Program-made: the position numbers and the translations under genes
The notes under the pieces: model-generated
What the model was told of the DNA's origin: nothing
What the model saw: the letters and a program-made list of their open reading frames with translations, nothing else
Database searches by the model: none
Source: Mortierella sp. BCC40632
Lineage: Eukaryota; Mortierellomycota; Mortierellomycetes; Mortierellales; Mortierellaceae
Length of the DNA: 64,000 bases
Direction of reading: 5' to 3'
Assembly (NCBI GenBank): GCA_011634665.1
Contig: WAEK01000006.1
Coordinates: 391,001 to 455,000, forward strand
Shown: in pieces, positions 51,947 to 63,505 of the stretch
How the letters are laid out: each line of letters begins with the position of its first letter
Numbering within the stretch: the first letter of the stretch is position 1

Positions 51947-52213
51947 ATGCACAAGTCCATCCTCCTCCTCGCTGCCATCGTCCTCGGCTCCGCCGCTGTC
52001 CAGGCCGAATCCGGCTCCTGGTGCTACAACCCAAAGGGCGAGGCCTTCTGGGGTCAGTCCTCGGCTGAGTGCTGCCGTATCAACGGTGGATACATGAAGA
52101 GCGACCGCCGCTGCTACAACCTTTCCAACAACTTGGCCAACTGCCGTGGTTTCTATGCCTGCTGCAAGGACACCTGGAACAGCGGTAACAAGTACGACGA
52201 CAAGTGCTACTAA
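51947..52213 (+). CDS. Small secreted eight-cysteine protein
   Basis: Single coding exon, 88 aa. A signal peptide (residues 1-20, MHKSILLLAAIVLGSAAVQA, cleavage likely after A20) precedes a 68-residue mature peptide rich in Cys, Asn, Tyr and Trp. Cysteines are C26, C42-C43, C56, C66, C72-C73 and C87, i.e. C-X15-CC-X12-C-X9-C-X5-CC-X13-C. The C-CC-C-C-CC-C order matches hydrophobins, but the mature chain is hydrophilic and the spacing after C3 is shorter, so it is not called a hydrophobin. Codon use is strongly biased to C-ending codons, as in aconitase, which suggests high expression. Candidates are an apoplastic effector-like or cell-wall protein or antimicrobial peptide; none is demonstrated. 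Confidence 0.85.
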   Translation: MHKSILLLAAIVLGSAAVQAESGSWCYNPKGEAFWGQSSAECCRINGGYMKSDRRCYNLSNNLANCRGFYACCKDTWNSGNKYDDKCY

Positions 52214-55200
52214 ATCAAGATGAAAAAGTTCTCTTGAGAGGGGCAAACTCTCCAGTTCGGAACATTAAAAAGATGACAATAAAAATCTACAACTCCAGCC
52301 CCAAATCACCTTTATGGAGGCGGATCTAAATATAAGCGCACCACTTTGACTCCTAGCTGGTCTTTTAGCGAACCACCCAGTTATAAATATATATATATAT
52401 ATCGACTCTATCTCTAAATCCGGCTTCAATCACCTCTACTGTGATTTATTGCTGCGATGCTCCTTTGGACCTGTTTCCTTCATAGTTTTTACTGTCGGCT
52501 ATTTCTCTGGGCGACAATATCTGTTGAGAAGGCTAAAATGAGGTCTGATTTTTTAAAAAAAAAAAAAAAAAAAAGACCCATAGTTTCTCCAGAAGATAGT
52601 CAGGCGGTAAACCCTCAGAAATCATACACGGACGTAGTTACGGATCGTGCTCGTGCTGAATGAGCGTATACAACCCGCAGGATCCAGTTGGAGTCTTAAG
52701 ATTTCTCTGTCTCGTCTCGCACCCCTTACCCCGAACACCCAAAATTAGAAGAGTTCATAACCCTTCGGTTTTTTTTAGGTTTGACTTCCATGGAAAATAA
52801 AGAGCAGAGAACTTGTAGGATTCCTTTGCTAATACAGGCATGGGCTAGGACTCAAACACGTCTGTAAATCCCGAAGTGAATTGTGGAATAGAAAAATGTA
52901 CCCAAAGGCAGCCTTCATTGGGTCTACTCTTATCTAAATCCTGTCAGGTAAGGGCCACTCTCCCAGGTGACACTCTCCCGGGCGACACATTTGGTGCGTC
53001 CTGTTTCCTTTTTGTATTCACACATGAAGCACTTACCTTTCTGTGATTCCCTCAACGGTAGAAATGCACAATCCGTTCATCAACCTGTTGTGTGACAAAA
53101 ATACTAAACAGCCCACGTCGCACTGACCGATATTGCACTGACCACTCTTTCGCTTGGTGGTGGTAGGGGTCGTTGCATTTGGTGTGGTTACACCCGTTGT
53201 CATCGTATTTGCTACTCGTTATCGACGCACTTACCGCATATACCTCAAAAGTGTGCAGACAGTCTCTGTCTCTCTCTCTCTCAACGTGCATGACAAAGTC
53301 ACTTCTCACTATAGATGGATCCTCACTCCATGCCATGCGTGCCCTCTCTATCAATTGCTTTCCGAGTCTTACTCAGGGTTCAGAGTTCAGGAATGTGTAA
53401 TCCATCTAAAATGGCCAAGGCTAATACTGTCCATCTTCCGAGTCAGAATGTAAATAAAAGATTGGAACTGTGACAGTACGTAGAACTGAGATGTCACTCA
53501 TGGCTGTGCATCTGGAATAGTAGAATAGAACAAAAGGTTGACCCAGTCGAGCAGCTAAGATAAGACCATGAGTAAGGATAAGAGACTCACACGACATTGC
53601 AAAAAAATCGAGATTCACATCCTTTTGTCTTTTCGTCGTTGCTGGACTTTCTTATACTCATTCTGCAGGGAAAAGATCTAGAATGATGATAGTTAGTCTT
53701 TGATTTGACGTGGCACTCGATTGTAGGTGAAAAAGATAAATATAAAGTGGGGAATAGGAAGGAGTACAATGATCTCGACAGCCACGAATCGCCTCATACC
53801 TTCTAGGCTGACTCTGTCGTTTTGATTTTGTCCAGAGAGAGAGAGAGAGAGATCGCCTTTTCTTCTCAGTGCTCCAGTTCCTTTCTCCTTGAGACCTTCC
53901 AGGTCCTGGTGAGGTTCTAGCGAGCAAGATATAGAGTAGTGTTTGGTGCCTGTCAAACAAGAACACGAGTTCTACTGGCCTGCCATGGGCTTAACAAATC
54001 TACTGAGAGATAGAAAATCTGTATCAATTGGGACGGATTGGGACGGATTGGCTGAGGGACTGACATAGATCTCTGTATTGATGAGTGCCTTCTCGCTAAG
54101 GATTCACATCGAAGAGTCCTACGGACTAGCACAGGTTGGTTCTATAAAGCAGGGCTGAACTATTGCTATAGTGGAGGGGAACACAAAGGCAGAAGGTGGT
54201 GTACATGACCATGGCCTATCTGCTCTATATTCTACTACTGCTAGCCAACTCTTGGACCACCAAGCGCGAGTAGACCGGCCTGCTCTTTCGTTCTGGATCT
54301 TGAAGTAGCATCAAGGAGCATAGATTGTTTGCATATCGAATGAACAGAGCAGACTTATCTTAGGTTTTTTTTTGTTTGTTTGTTTGGGCATTAACCTGGA
54401 TTCATTCTACAAATGCTGTTTTTCTACTTGCATGGATCCATGTTTGCTCTCTTGTGTTGGTAGTTCTCTGGGAATTAACTACCGGCCTCACTACCTGATA
54501 CCAAGCGAGTAAATTTTCAGGCTGTAAACAAGAAAAAAAAGGGGGGGAGGGAGACTAGTGGTGGTGACATTAACCATTTCGAACTCAGGATTTTCTCCCT
54601 CCATTATCCTAGACCCGTATTTATATGGGTGTATTGATTATCCTGCTCTGATCTTCCTCAGCGACAACAATAGGGCCTGTAAAATCCAAGACCGACGAGA
54701 TCCTTTTTCAAACGTTTCTAGAAAAGACCGCACGGACGTTCTTGAATTTTTTTTTTCCATCCTCTGTGCACCGCTGGCACGTACTAGTGGAAACAAGGAT
54801 CGATCGAAACTGTGGATAGGTAGCGATTATCTTCAGGTTCTGACAGGTGTAGGTAAGATCCAGCGAAGGACAACTCCCGAGTTAATAAAAAAAAAAAAAA
54901 AAAAAAAAGAATCTTGAGCGTCATCCAACCATCAAGTGTGAAGTACTGATTGGCGATGCTATTGTGTCTATTTGACTATCGAGCCGCCGCTATAGAATGG
55001 CTTCTGCTAGAACTAGACTAATCGATCATGAGGCGTTAATCAAGCTCGAGTAGTCAGATCAAACATAAACTCCAGACCGGACGGTCGTTGTAGGTCGGAT
55101 ATGAAGGTGTTCAGAACTCCGTGATAGTTTTGGAGATGGTATTGGACGGATGCAGAGTCAAGTTTGTACATACTGACGGAGAGGAGGAAGAAGGAGGGTG

Positions 55201-55574
55201 CGAGTAAAATCCGGAGGGTACCTTTGTCCGATAATGATGGTGTGCATCATGGAGATTGTTCAGTCTCTTCAGGGGAATACGACTGAGATCCACATCACGT
55301 AAGGCCTGAGATGGTCTCCTCTCTCCCTCCCAAAAAAAGATCAGTTGTACAATCTGTCTTGAACTGAGGGTGGGCCTTTGTTAAAACCAGGGTTGTTCGT
55401 AGTCTCTTGTGCTGCTCATGACTATCCTTGAAATATTGGAGATTGAGCAGTATTTTTTTTTTTTTTTTTTTTTTGTTTTTCCCTGCTGAACAAACTTGAC
55501 AACGACTGTCCTTCCTCATCATCACCAGTATGTGCTAGGCTTTGAGTGCCTCATATATGACTTGGTTCACCAAT
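52214..55574. other. Gene-poor intergenic region
   Basis: No supported gene in about 3.4 kb. Features are an AT repeat (52384-52402), a duplicated GGGACGGATT 10-mer (about 54030-54050), and A or T runs at 54888-54908 and 55452-55474. Confidence 0.5.
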
Positions 55575-55590
55575 AGCAAAGCAAGGAATA

Positions 55591-55592
<2 letters not shown>
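55575..55592 (+). repeat. Target-site duplication, left copy
   Basis: AGCAAAGCAAGGAATACC, identical to 55918-55935, directly followed by a 32-nt T run. Confidence 0.85.
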
Positions 55593-55628
<36 letters not shown>

Positions 55629-55917
55629 GAATCTGTTTCTGCTGGAAATAGCTATGTAGGCTAAGACTAAACTAAACTAGCCACAGCCACCGCTCTGCGG
55701 TGGCAGTCCTCCATAATACCATAACAGCTCACGTTGCCGAAGCCCCGCGCAACGATTGCCGTCTTTTTCAAGACGATTAAAAGGTTGAAAAAACGGACTG
55801 TCACCGGAAAGGAATCCTCCCCATCCTCTCCATCACCTCCAAATGTCGCTTGCCTGCTAGACTATCTAGCAGGGTGGCATCAGCAAATGCCATATCGTTC
55901 TGAGCACCAGGGCAGCG
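55593..55917 (-). mobile_element. 5'-truncated non-LTR retroelement copy with poly-A tail
   Basis: The 325-bp insert is bounded by perfect 18-bp direct repeats and has a 32-nt T run (55593-55624) next to the left repeat: on the minus strand, a poly-A tail. Target duplication plus terminal poly-A is the hallmark of target-primed reverse transcription by LINE machinery. Read on the minus strand, the first ~110 bp can encode a peptide ending in RHLEVMERMGRIPFR and a stop, perhaps the last residues of a LINE polyprotein. Then comes a 3' region with a hairpin (CCACCGC-AGA-GCGGTGG) and TAGTTTAGTTTAG repeats. A SINE is an alternative. Confidence 0.75.
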
Positions 55918-55935
55918 AGCAAAGCAAGGAATACC
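55918..55935 (+). repeat. Target-site duplication, right copy
   Basis: Second copy of AGCAAAGCAAGGAATACC flanking the retroelement insert. Confidence 0.85.
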
Positions 55936-56143
55936 AAAATAGAGCTCAATGCGGGGAACGGGATTTTTTTTTTTTTTTTGTTTACCACAAACGCAGGGAC
56001 GGGAAGGGGGTTTTTCTTTAAAAAAAAACATTCCCCCATGTGAAAGCGAGCCGAAATGTGGGGAATGCGTCAAAGCATCTTTGTGTAACCTTAACAGGAT
56101 AAGGGGAATATTATTCGTCCTGAATTTCAGAAACCAAGCGAAT

Positions 56144-56213
56144 GAAAGTGTAGTATATGGGTATCATTCCGGCCTTCCAAGCCTGAGAACCGGGTTCGAG
56201 TCCCGGCACTTTC
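56144..56213 (+). tRNA. tRNA-Gly (anticodon UCC)
   Basis: A 70-nt cloverleaf without intron. The acceptor stem GAAAGTG pairs fully with CACTTTC. The anticodon loop CTTCCAA carries TCC (UCC, reads GGA/GGG). The T arm is CCGGG-TTCGAGT-CCCGG, containing a perfect B box (GGTTCGAGTCC). The anticodon stem CCGGC/GCCTG has one C-U mismatch. A pol III terminator (TTTT at 56228, then eight T at 56234) follows. Confidence 0.85.
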
Positions 56214-57832
56214 AAATCCGTTCTTTCTTTTAATTTTTTTTCTTCTGGAGAATGAAGGTTTGGCGATGCGTTCGGACTTTGTTTTTGGTTCGGACAAACG
56301 CGATCTCGGGAATCGCTCTCTTGGGAGGTGCTCTTCGTCGGTGACCTCGTGTCTCCTCTTCCTTCCCTCTCCCCTCTCTCCGTCTCGGAAAAGTGGAAGC
56401 AAGGGTTCACGGTGGCCATGATGCTGGTTTGAGAGGCCGGATTTGCATCATTCTTTGAGTTTTTTTTCCCCCTTCCCCTGTCATTTGCATATCAGATGCA
56501 GTTCGGTTGCGTCGGCCGTTCACTCATTCGCTTCCTCACACACACTCTCTCTCTCGCTCTTTCTCTCTCATTCACTCTCTCGTCCACTCACTTGCTCGGT
56601 CATCCTCTTTCTCTGCCGCAACTTACTGTCCTTTTCATCACCTCTCACTCTCTTCTCATTGGTTTTGTCGTTCTTCAAGAATGTTTCTCCTCCATCCTCC
56701 ATCCTCCAAGATAAAAAGGTCTATTGCCAGCCTGGATCAGGCCAAGGAGAATTATGGGCGAGCAAAAGGGTTGGGGCTGTTGTGCAACAGTGGGAGAAGT
56801 GCGGTGAGTTGGCAGGCAGTGATTTGATCCAAGACAGCAGAGCAGAGAACATGGAAAAAGCCGAAGTCCGAAGGAGGTCAATTGGAGAAGAGAGACCGAG
56901 AGGAGATAGATGGGCAAGACGAGAATGTAAGGAAAAGTCCCGCAAGAGTATTGAATCTCAATTGAATACTGAACTTGAAGGAGATCTATTCTGGACTATG
57001 GTTCGGCGAGCCTTCTTTGCGGGAGGCCGCAAGTTAGTCACTCACACGAGGCAGAGGCAGCTAGACTGGGAGAATGTGAAAAAGCGGAGGAGTGAGGCGG
57101 GGCAGAAAGAGAGAGCGAGAGAGAGTAATTGTGAGAGGAGTGCGCGATATGTTTGTGCGAGGCAGTTGTGACGATGGGCCACGAAAAAATTTGAACCTTA
57201 TCCCGAAGATTTTTGCATGGCCCTACCTTAATCTGGAAACACCGAAACGAGGGGTTGAACTGTATTGGCGGACGGGCTTGCTCTCTCTGCGGCTCTCTTC
57301 TTGCGGCTTGCTCTCCGCGTCGTCGCCTGCCCGGCAGCCTCGGACTTTTGCCATGGCGCGGAGGCAGTAGTAGCAGACACTCCCTTCGGCAGGCAGGGCA
57401 GATGGGCAGGCAGATGGGCAGGCAGGTGGGCGTGCGTGCGTGCGCGCGCGCAGCGTGTAGACGTCGCTTTGGCGAACACAACGCAGCCAGCCAGCCAGCC
57501 TTTGGGCCAACAAAAGGTGGGGAGAAGGAAGGCGATCAGAAAAATTTTCTGGCCATATATAACTACCCTTGTCCTCGGCCTCCTCCTTCCTCTTTTTCTC
57601 TCTTTTTCTTTTCTTCTCTCCTCTCCTTACCTTCCTCTCCACTCCTCTCCACTCCATCACCACCACCTCCTTCTCCTCTCCCACCCCTCCGTCCTTCATA
57701 CTTTATCATTGGCGCTCGCCCGCTACAATCTCTCCTCTCTACTTTCCTAACGCCACGCGACTCACGTCTTCTCGTTGATCAGCCGTTCCTGGTTGATCTC
57801 TGAATCTCATTCATTTGCATCACACATACATC
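56214..57832. promoter_or_regulatory. Upstream region of aconitase
   Basis: No supported gene. A TATATAA motif at 57556-57562 lies about 270 bp before the aconitase ATG, followed by a CT-rich stretch (57575-57700). GC-rich and CT-rich low-complexity blocks create open frames at 56443-57171 and 57213-57803 that I do not accept as genes. Confidence 0.5.
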
Positions 57833-60800
57833 ATGTTCTCCTCATCAATCTCGCGCTCCTGGAAGGTAAGCATACTTCTCTTGCACGCGCCTTCCACGCG
57901 TCCCATGTTAGGGTTGCAGTAGCCGAGCCGTAATCAACGACGTGCCTGGATCCTGCCTTTTGGGTTGTTGATCCCAAATGATAGACCTCCCCCCCCCTGA
58001 TGAATCTCATGAAGACGCGACAAAGAGTCTAACATGAGGATCACCTTCCCTATTCTTAGGCCGCTGCCGGCATTAAGGCGCCCATCCGCACCTTTGCTCA
58101 GGCTGCCGCTGGATCGGCACGCAAGGTCCAGATGTCCAACTTTGAGAATGATCAGTACATCAACTACCAGCGGATCGAGGACAACCTCGAGGTCGTCAGA
58201 AAGAGGCAAGTAGTCGCGCATTAATTCCTTGGAATCATCGTTTAGCTGTGTCGGGATTGCGTATCGAGAAACATTGCGAAGCGGCTGATGGCGCCCAGGG
58301 GAGGAGGCAATCACAAGGAAATGCCATCTGGACAGGAGAAGATGTCAGCCACCTGTGATTCTTCCTCTTCTTTCCTCTGGTATATTTTCCTCCAGCTTAT
58401 GCGAGCCCATTTTCTAACCTCCGCCTTCTCCGCTTCTGTTCACTTCCCCCCCTTCCTGCTCACTTGACGGATCGATCGCAATCTTATCAAAACACAATTC
58501 CCGCTGTCTGTCTTTTGACTGTCTGTTTGTCCGTCTCTTGTTCCTACTGTTCATCTGCAACGTCCGTCTTGGCCCCCGCTTGTTCCGTCCTGCCTCGGTT
58601 TCTGTCTTGGTCTCGGTCCTTTCGGTCTGCTTTTGTCCGGCCTCTGGCTCCTCCACACACAGACTGAACCACCCCTTGACCCTTGCCGAGAAGATCGTCT
58701 ACGGTCATTTGGACGATGCCCACAACCAGGACATTGAGCGTGGCAAGTCCTACCTCAAGTTGCGTCCCGATCGCGTTGCTTGCCAGGATGCCACTGCCCA
58801 GGTATGCTCTCTTTCCATGACGATCTTTCATGTCCTGTTGATAATCTACCCTGTCACACCTCTTTCGTGGCTGCTGTATCTAACCAAAGCCACCCATTGT
58901 ACATGGTGTTTCCTTCAATAGATGGCTCTGCTCCAGTTCATGTCTGCTGGTCTCCCCAACGTTGCCGTCCCCTCCACCGTTCACTGCGACCACTTGATTG
59001 AGGCCCAGATCGGAGGTGCCAAGGACTTGCTCCGTGCCAAGGACATTAACCGTGAGGTCTACGACTTCTTGGCCACCTCTTGCGCCAAGTACGGTCTCGG
59101 TTTCTGGAAGCCAGGCTCGGGTATTATTCACCAGATCATTCTCGAGAACTATGCCTTCCCCGGTGGTCTCATGATCGGAACTGATTCGCACACCCCCAAC
59201 GCCGGTGGTCTCGGCATGGTTGCCATCGGTGTCGGTGGTGCTGATGCCGTCGATGTCATGGCTGACATTCCTTGGGAGCTCAAGTGCCCCAAGGTCATTG
59301 GTGTCAAGTTGACTGGCAAGATGACTGGCTGGACCTCTGCCAAGGATATTATCTTGAAGGTGGCCGGTATCCTCACTGTCAAGGGTGGTACGGGCGCCAT
59401 CGTCGAGTACTTCGGACCCGGTGTCGACACCCTCTCGTGCACTGGTATGGCCACCATCTGTAACATGGGTGCTGAGATTGGTGCCACCACCTCGCTTTTC
59501 CCCTTCAACCAGCGCATGGGCGACTACCTCCGTGCCACGACCCGTCCCTACATTGCTGACTGGGCCAACACCTTCCAGCACAACTTGAAGGCTGATGATG
59601 GTGCTCGTTATGACCAGGTCATCGAGATCAACCTTGACACCCTCGAGCCCTACATCAACGGACCCTTCACCCCCGATCTTGCCACTCCCCTCAGCAAGTT
59701 CAAGGAGACCGTCATTGCCAACAACTGGCCCCAGAAGCTCGAGGTCGGTTTGATCGGTTCGTGCACCAACTCTTCTTATGAGGACATGTCCCGCTCTGCC
59801 TCGATTGCCAGAGAGGCTTTGGATCACGGCTTGAAGACCAAGTCTCACTTCACCATCACCCCCGGTTCGGAGCAGATCCGTGCCACCATCGAGCGCGATG
59901 GTCAGATGGAGACCCTTAACGAGGCCGGTGGAGTTGTCCTTGCCAACGCCTGCGGTCCTTGCATTGGTCAGTGGGATCGCCAGGATGTCCCCAAGGGCAC
60001 CAAGAACTCGATCATTACCTCGTACAACCGTAACTTCACTGGTCGTAACGATGCCAACCCCCAGACTCATGCTTTCGTTGCCTCGCCCGAGATTGTCACT
60101 GCCATGACCTTTGCTGGTGACTTGACCTTCAACCCCATCACCGACTCTCTTATCGGAAAGGATGGCAAGCCCTTCAAGTTCTCTGACCCCAACGGTAACG
60201 AGCTTCCTCCCCGCGGTTACGACCCCGGTGAGGAGACCTACCAGGCTCCTCCCAAGGAGAAGGGCAATGTCCAGGTCATGGTCTCGCCCACCTCCAACCG
60301 TCTCCAGCTCTTGGAGCCTTTCGCCAAGTGGCACGGAAAGGACATGGAGGACATGCCCGTGTTGATCAAGGTCAAGGGCAAGTGCACGACTGACCACATC
60401 TCGATGGCCGGTCCCTGGCTCAAGTTCCGTGGTCACTTGGACAACATCTCGAACAACATGTTGATCGGTGCTCTCAACTCTGAGAATGAGGCTGTCAACA
60501 GCGTCAAGAACACCTTCACTGGTGAGTACAACACTGTTCCTGGCGTTGCCCGTGACTACAAGGCTCGCCAGCAGCCCTGGATCGTCATTGGTGATGAGAA
60601 CTACGGTGAGGGCTCTTCGCGTGAGCACGCTGCCTTGGAGGTTCGTCACCTCGGAGGTGCTGCTGTCATCACCAAGTCTTTCGCCCGTATCCACGAGACC
60701 AACTGCAAGAAGCAGGGTCTTTTGCCTTTGACCTTTGCCAACCCCGCCGACTATGACAAGATCGATCCCTTTGACAAGGTCTCGATCCGTGGCTTGACCA

Positions 60801-60961
60801 CCTTCCAGGAGGGTGTTCCCTTGACTCTCAATGTCAAGAAGGCTGACGGCTCTGCCATTGACATCAAGTTGAACCACACCTTCAACCAGGACCAGATCAA
60901 CTGGTTCAAGCACGGTTCTGCCCTGAACCAGATGGCTGCCAAGGCTCAGGCCAGAGCATAA
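57833..60961 (+). CDS. ACO1: Aconitate hydratase, mitochondrial
   Basis: Four exons: 57833-57865, 58060-58205, 58663-58801 and 58922-60961; phases join, giving 785 aa, the usual length of mitochondrial aconitase. The N-terminus is a short presequence ([11 protein letters not shown], then Arg/Ala-rich). The enzyme interconverts citrate and isocitrate via cis-aconitate in the TCA cycle. The [4Fe-4S] ligands are visible: Cys in [11 protein letters not shown] and two Cys in ACGPCIGQW. The swivel domain contains [11 protein letters not shown] with the active-site Ser-Arg. Intron 2 uses a GC donor (AGAG|GCAAGT): only this site gives the conserved [14 protein letters not shown] reading. The last exon holds 2040 nt without introns and codon use is strongly biased, indicating high expression. 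AATAAA at about 61063 is followed by a genomic A run. Confidence 0.97.
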
Positions 60962-61371
60962 GTTAAAAAGCATAGCCGAATTTTTTTTTTCTTTTGCTTT
61001 CTTGCTTGCATGGCTACGCCTCTCTTTGTCCATTCCTTGGACTTGTAACATATAATCCCACTCAATAAACTCAAAAAAAAAAAAAAAAAAGGACCATTGG
61101 TGACTGTGGCAGTGTTAGTTGTTTAGCAAAAGAGGAGGAAGGGACAAAGATGTTTGGTTTCGAAGAGAAGGGTGGAGTCAAGTGGTGATAGGCTGTGAAG
61201 AGGCAGTGTCCGGCTGGACAGCCATGTTGTACACGTCACATTTTTTTTTTTATGTTTTCGCGCTTTCTTTCTTCCACTCGTTTCTCTTTTTCTTCATCCC
61301 CATCTCATCTCTTTCGCCCACCTTTTCTCTCTTTCTTCTCCTTCTCCCACACCACCCAGACTTTACTCATA
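60962..61371. promoter_or_regulatory. Aconitase 3' region and calmodulin promoter
   Basis: About 410 bp. It holds the aconitase 3' untranslated region with AATAAA (about 61063) and an 18-nt A run (61073-61090), then a CT-rich stretch (61265-61350) immediately before the calmodulin ATG. Confidence 0.5.
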
Positions 61372-62256
61372 ATGGCCGATCAACTTACCGAGACTCAACT
61401 CGCTGAATTCAAGGGTAATGCTTCTTTCTCTCTTTTTCTCTCTCTTTATCGTTGCTCTCATCCTGGTCTTTGTTTTCAACTAGTCGCGTCGCGCTTGCCA
61501 CCATCTGTACACACACACACATGCTAAAGGCAACAGAACCTGCTCTTTTTTTACTAACAATGTCGCTGCTGTGCTCCTCTCTTTCCCTTTTTTCTCTTTC
61601 GCGACTATATATGTCTTTTTTTCTTCCGCTGTGTTTTGCTCGCGTGTCCAAACTCATCTTGCTGGATTGATGATGGTCCCGACCTATGTCTCGTCTCGTC
61701 TTTTTCCTTTGTCTTTGTCCCGCTGCTCATGTCCGTCTGCGTTGCGCATCCCGATATCCGGCTCGCTTGGTCTTGGTTGAATTTGACGGACGGGATGGAA
61801 TGGATGGAATGGATTCCATTTTTCTTTCTTTTCTTCATTCATCTCCCACCCTACAGAGGCCTTCTCCTTGTTCGACAAGGATGGCGATGGCACGATCACA
61901 ACCAGAGAGCTCGGCACTGTGATGCGCTCCCTTGGCCAGAACCCAACAGAGGCTGACCTTCAGGACATGATCAATGAGGTGGATGCGGACGGCAATGGCA
62001 CGATCGACTTTCCCGAGTTCCTGACCATGATGGCCCGCAAGATGCACGACCATGACTCGGAGGAGGAGATCAAGGAGGCCTTCAAGGTCTTTGACAAGGA
62101 CGGCAACGGCTACATCTCCGCTGCTGAGCTCCGTCATGTCTTGACTAACCTTGGCGAGAAGCTCACTGACAAAGAGGTCGATGAGATGATCCGGGAGGCT
62201 GACGTCGATGGGTACGTACCTCTTTATTACTTACTTTCTTTGCTTTTTCAAGTTTT

Positions 62257-62294
<38 letters not shown>

Positions 62295-63505
62295 GGTATG
62301 AAGAGAGGCCTTGTCGTACTCTTTTCAAGAGACTCATTGGCCCTTTTGGCCCATTGGGTATTGGGTGAACCTTGGAGGGTTCTTTTTTCTTTTGGCAGGT
62401 CCATGAAAAAATCCCCCTCCCCCCACCCGTTTTATTCTTTGGTTCTCTTCCCTTTGCCTTGGGAATATCTCTCTATGCATTGCATTGGTAGAGGCCCTTG
62501 GAACAGTGTACCATCTTGACTTTTTTTTCTTTTTCTTTTTTCACATTCTCACTTTTGGGCGTGAGAGAGATATGCGGGTGCTGTGTGTTCGTTGTCTCTT
62601 TTTTTTCCCCCCCTTGCATCTCTCCTTGCTCCAAGAGGAGGAAATCACAGGACAGGGTGGTCAAGAAGAGGTGCACATGACCGGCTGTTGGCTCTCTTTC
62701 AAACATGGAAACTCAAAGGCACACACACAAACACACATACACGTACTCGCGCCCGCACACATTCACGCACGCATACGCGCCCAGAAACAGGAGACGCTCC
62801 TAAATTTAAAGGGCAGAAGAGCAGAACGTAGGGGTGGGGTAGGATATGGTCAGCGGTATCAACGTCGACCATGGGACAGATAAGAGGGGGGAGAAAGGAC
62901 CGGGGGGTGAGAGGGAGGGGAGAGATACAGAGTCAAGGAGGAGGCGGAGCGGCCGGCAGGCGCAGGAGGAGGAAGAGAGGAGAGAGGAGGACCCTTGCCC
63001 CATCTCGTCTCCTCAACTTGTCTTCCTCCCCCTCTCTTTTCTGGCTGCATGGTTGGGAACAATACGCGTCCGTCGACCGACACTAGGTGTGGTTCGCATT
63101 GGGGCCATGCTCCTCTTTCTCTCTTTTCTCTCTTTCTATATCTCTCTCTCTCTCCACCCTTGTTTGTCCTTGTGCCCAGTTTTAGCTCTTCCCAATCTCG
63201 CTAGTTGAACTAGCTTCATGACGGAAAAGCTCTTTTTGGCTCTAAAGATGACCAGTGACATTGCACTAATACTATACCCTTTCTTCTTTCTATCTCACCT
63301 TCTCTCTTGGCGACATTTAGTGATGGTCAAATTAACTACGATGTAAGTTGTTTACTACTGGTTTGGTTGACTCAGTAACATGGCTCTGCTCCCTTTCTAG
63401 TTGGCAGGAAAGCAATAGTCATATAGAGTACTAACATGGTGCCTTGCTTGAATTGATATGATCCACCCCTACTAGGAATTCGTCAAGATGATGATGAACA
63501 AGTAA
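61372..63505 (+). CDS. CMD1: Calmodulin
   Basis: Four exons: 61372-61414, 61857-62211, 63321-63342 and 63476-63505; phases join, giving 149 aa, exactly the canonical length. Four EF-hand loops are intact: [36 protein letters not shown] and DVDGDGQINYDE, each with Asp at position 1 and Glu at 12. Calmodulin is the universal Ca2+ sensor, regulating kinases, calcineurin and many channels. The sequence is very close to animal calmodulin and closer than the divergent budding-yeast Cmd1. Introns 1 (442 nt) and especially 3 (1109 nt) are long; introns 2-3 place the last EF-hand in a 22-nt micro-exon and a 30-nt final exon. The start ATG directly follows a CT-rich leader. Confidence 0.98.

Noticed and set aside
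51947..52213. Naming the secreted peptide a hydrophobin
   Set aside because: Cysteine order matches, but the mature chain is hydrophilic and loop lengths do not fit class I or II.
54888..54908. Other poly-A/T runs as retroelement tails
   Set aside because: No matching direct repeats were found around this or the runs at 18889, 50524 and 55452.
56443..57171. 242-aa frame upstream of aconitase
   Set aside because: Built from CT-rich and low-complexity sequence, no domain, no splice or codon evidence.
58880..61051. 723-aa open frame antisense to aconitase
   Set aside because: It mirrors the biased codon use of the sense gene; no domain or start context supports it.
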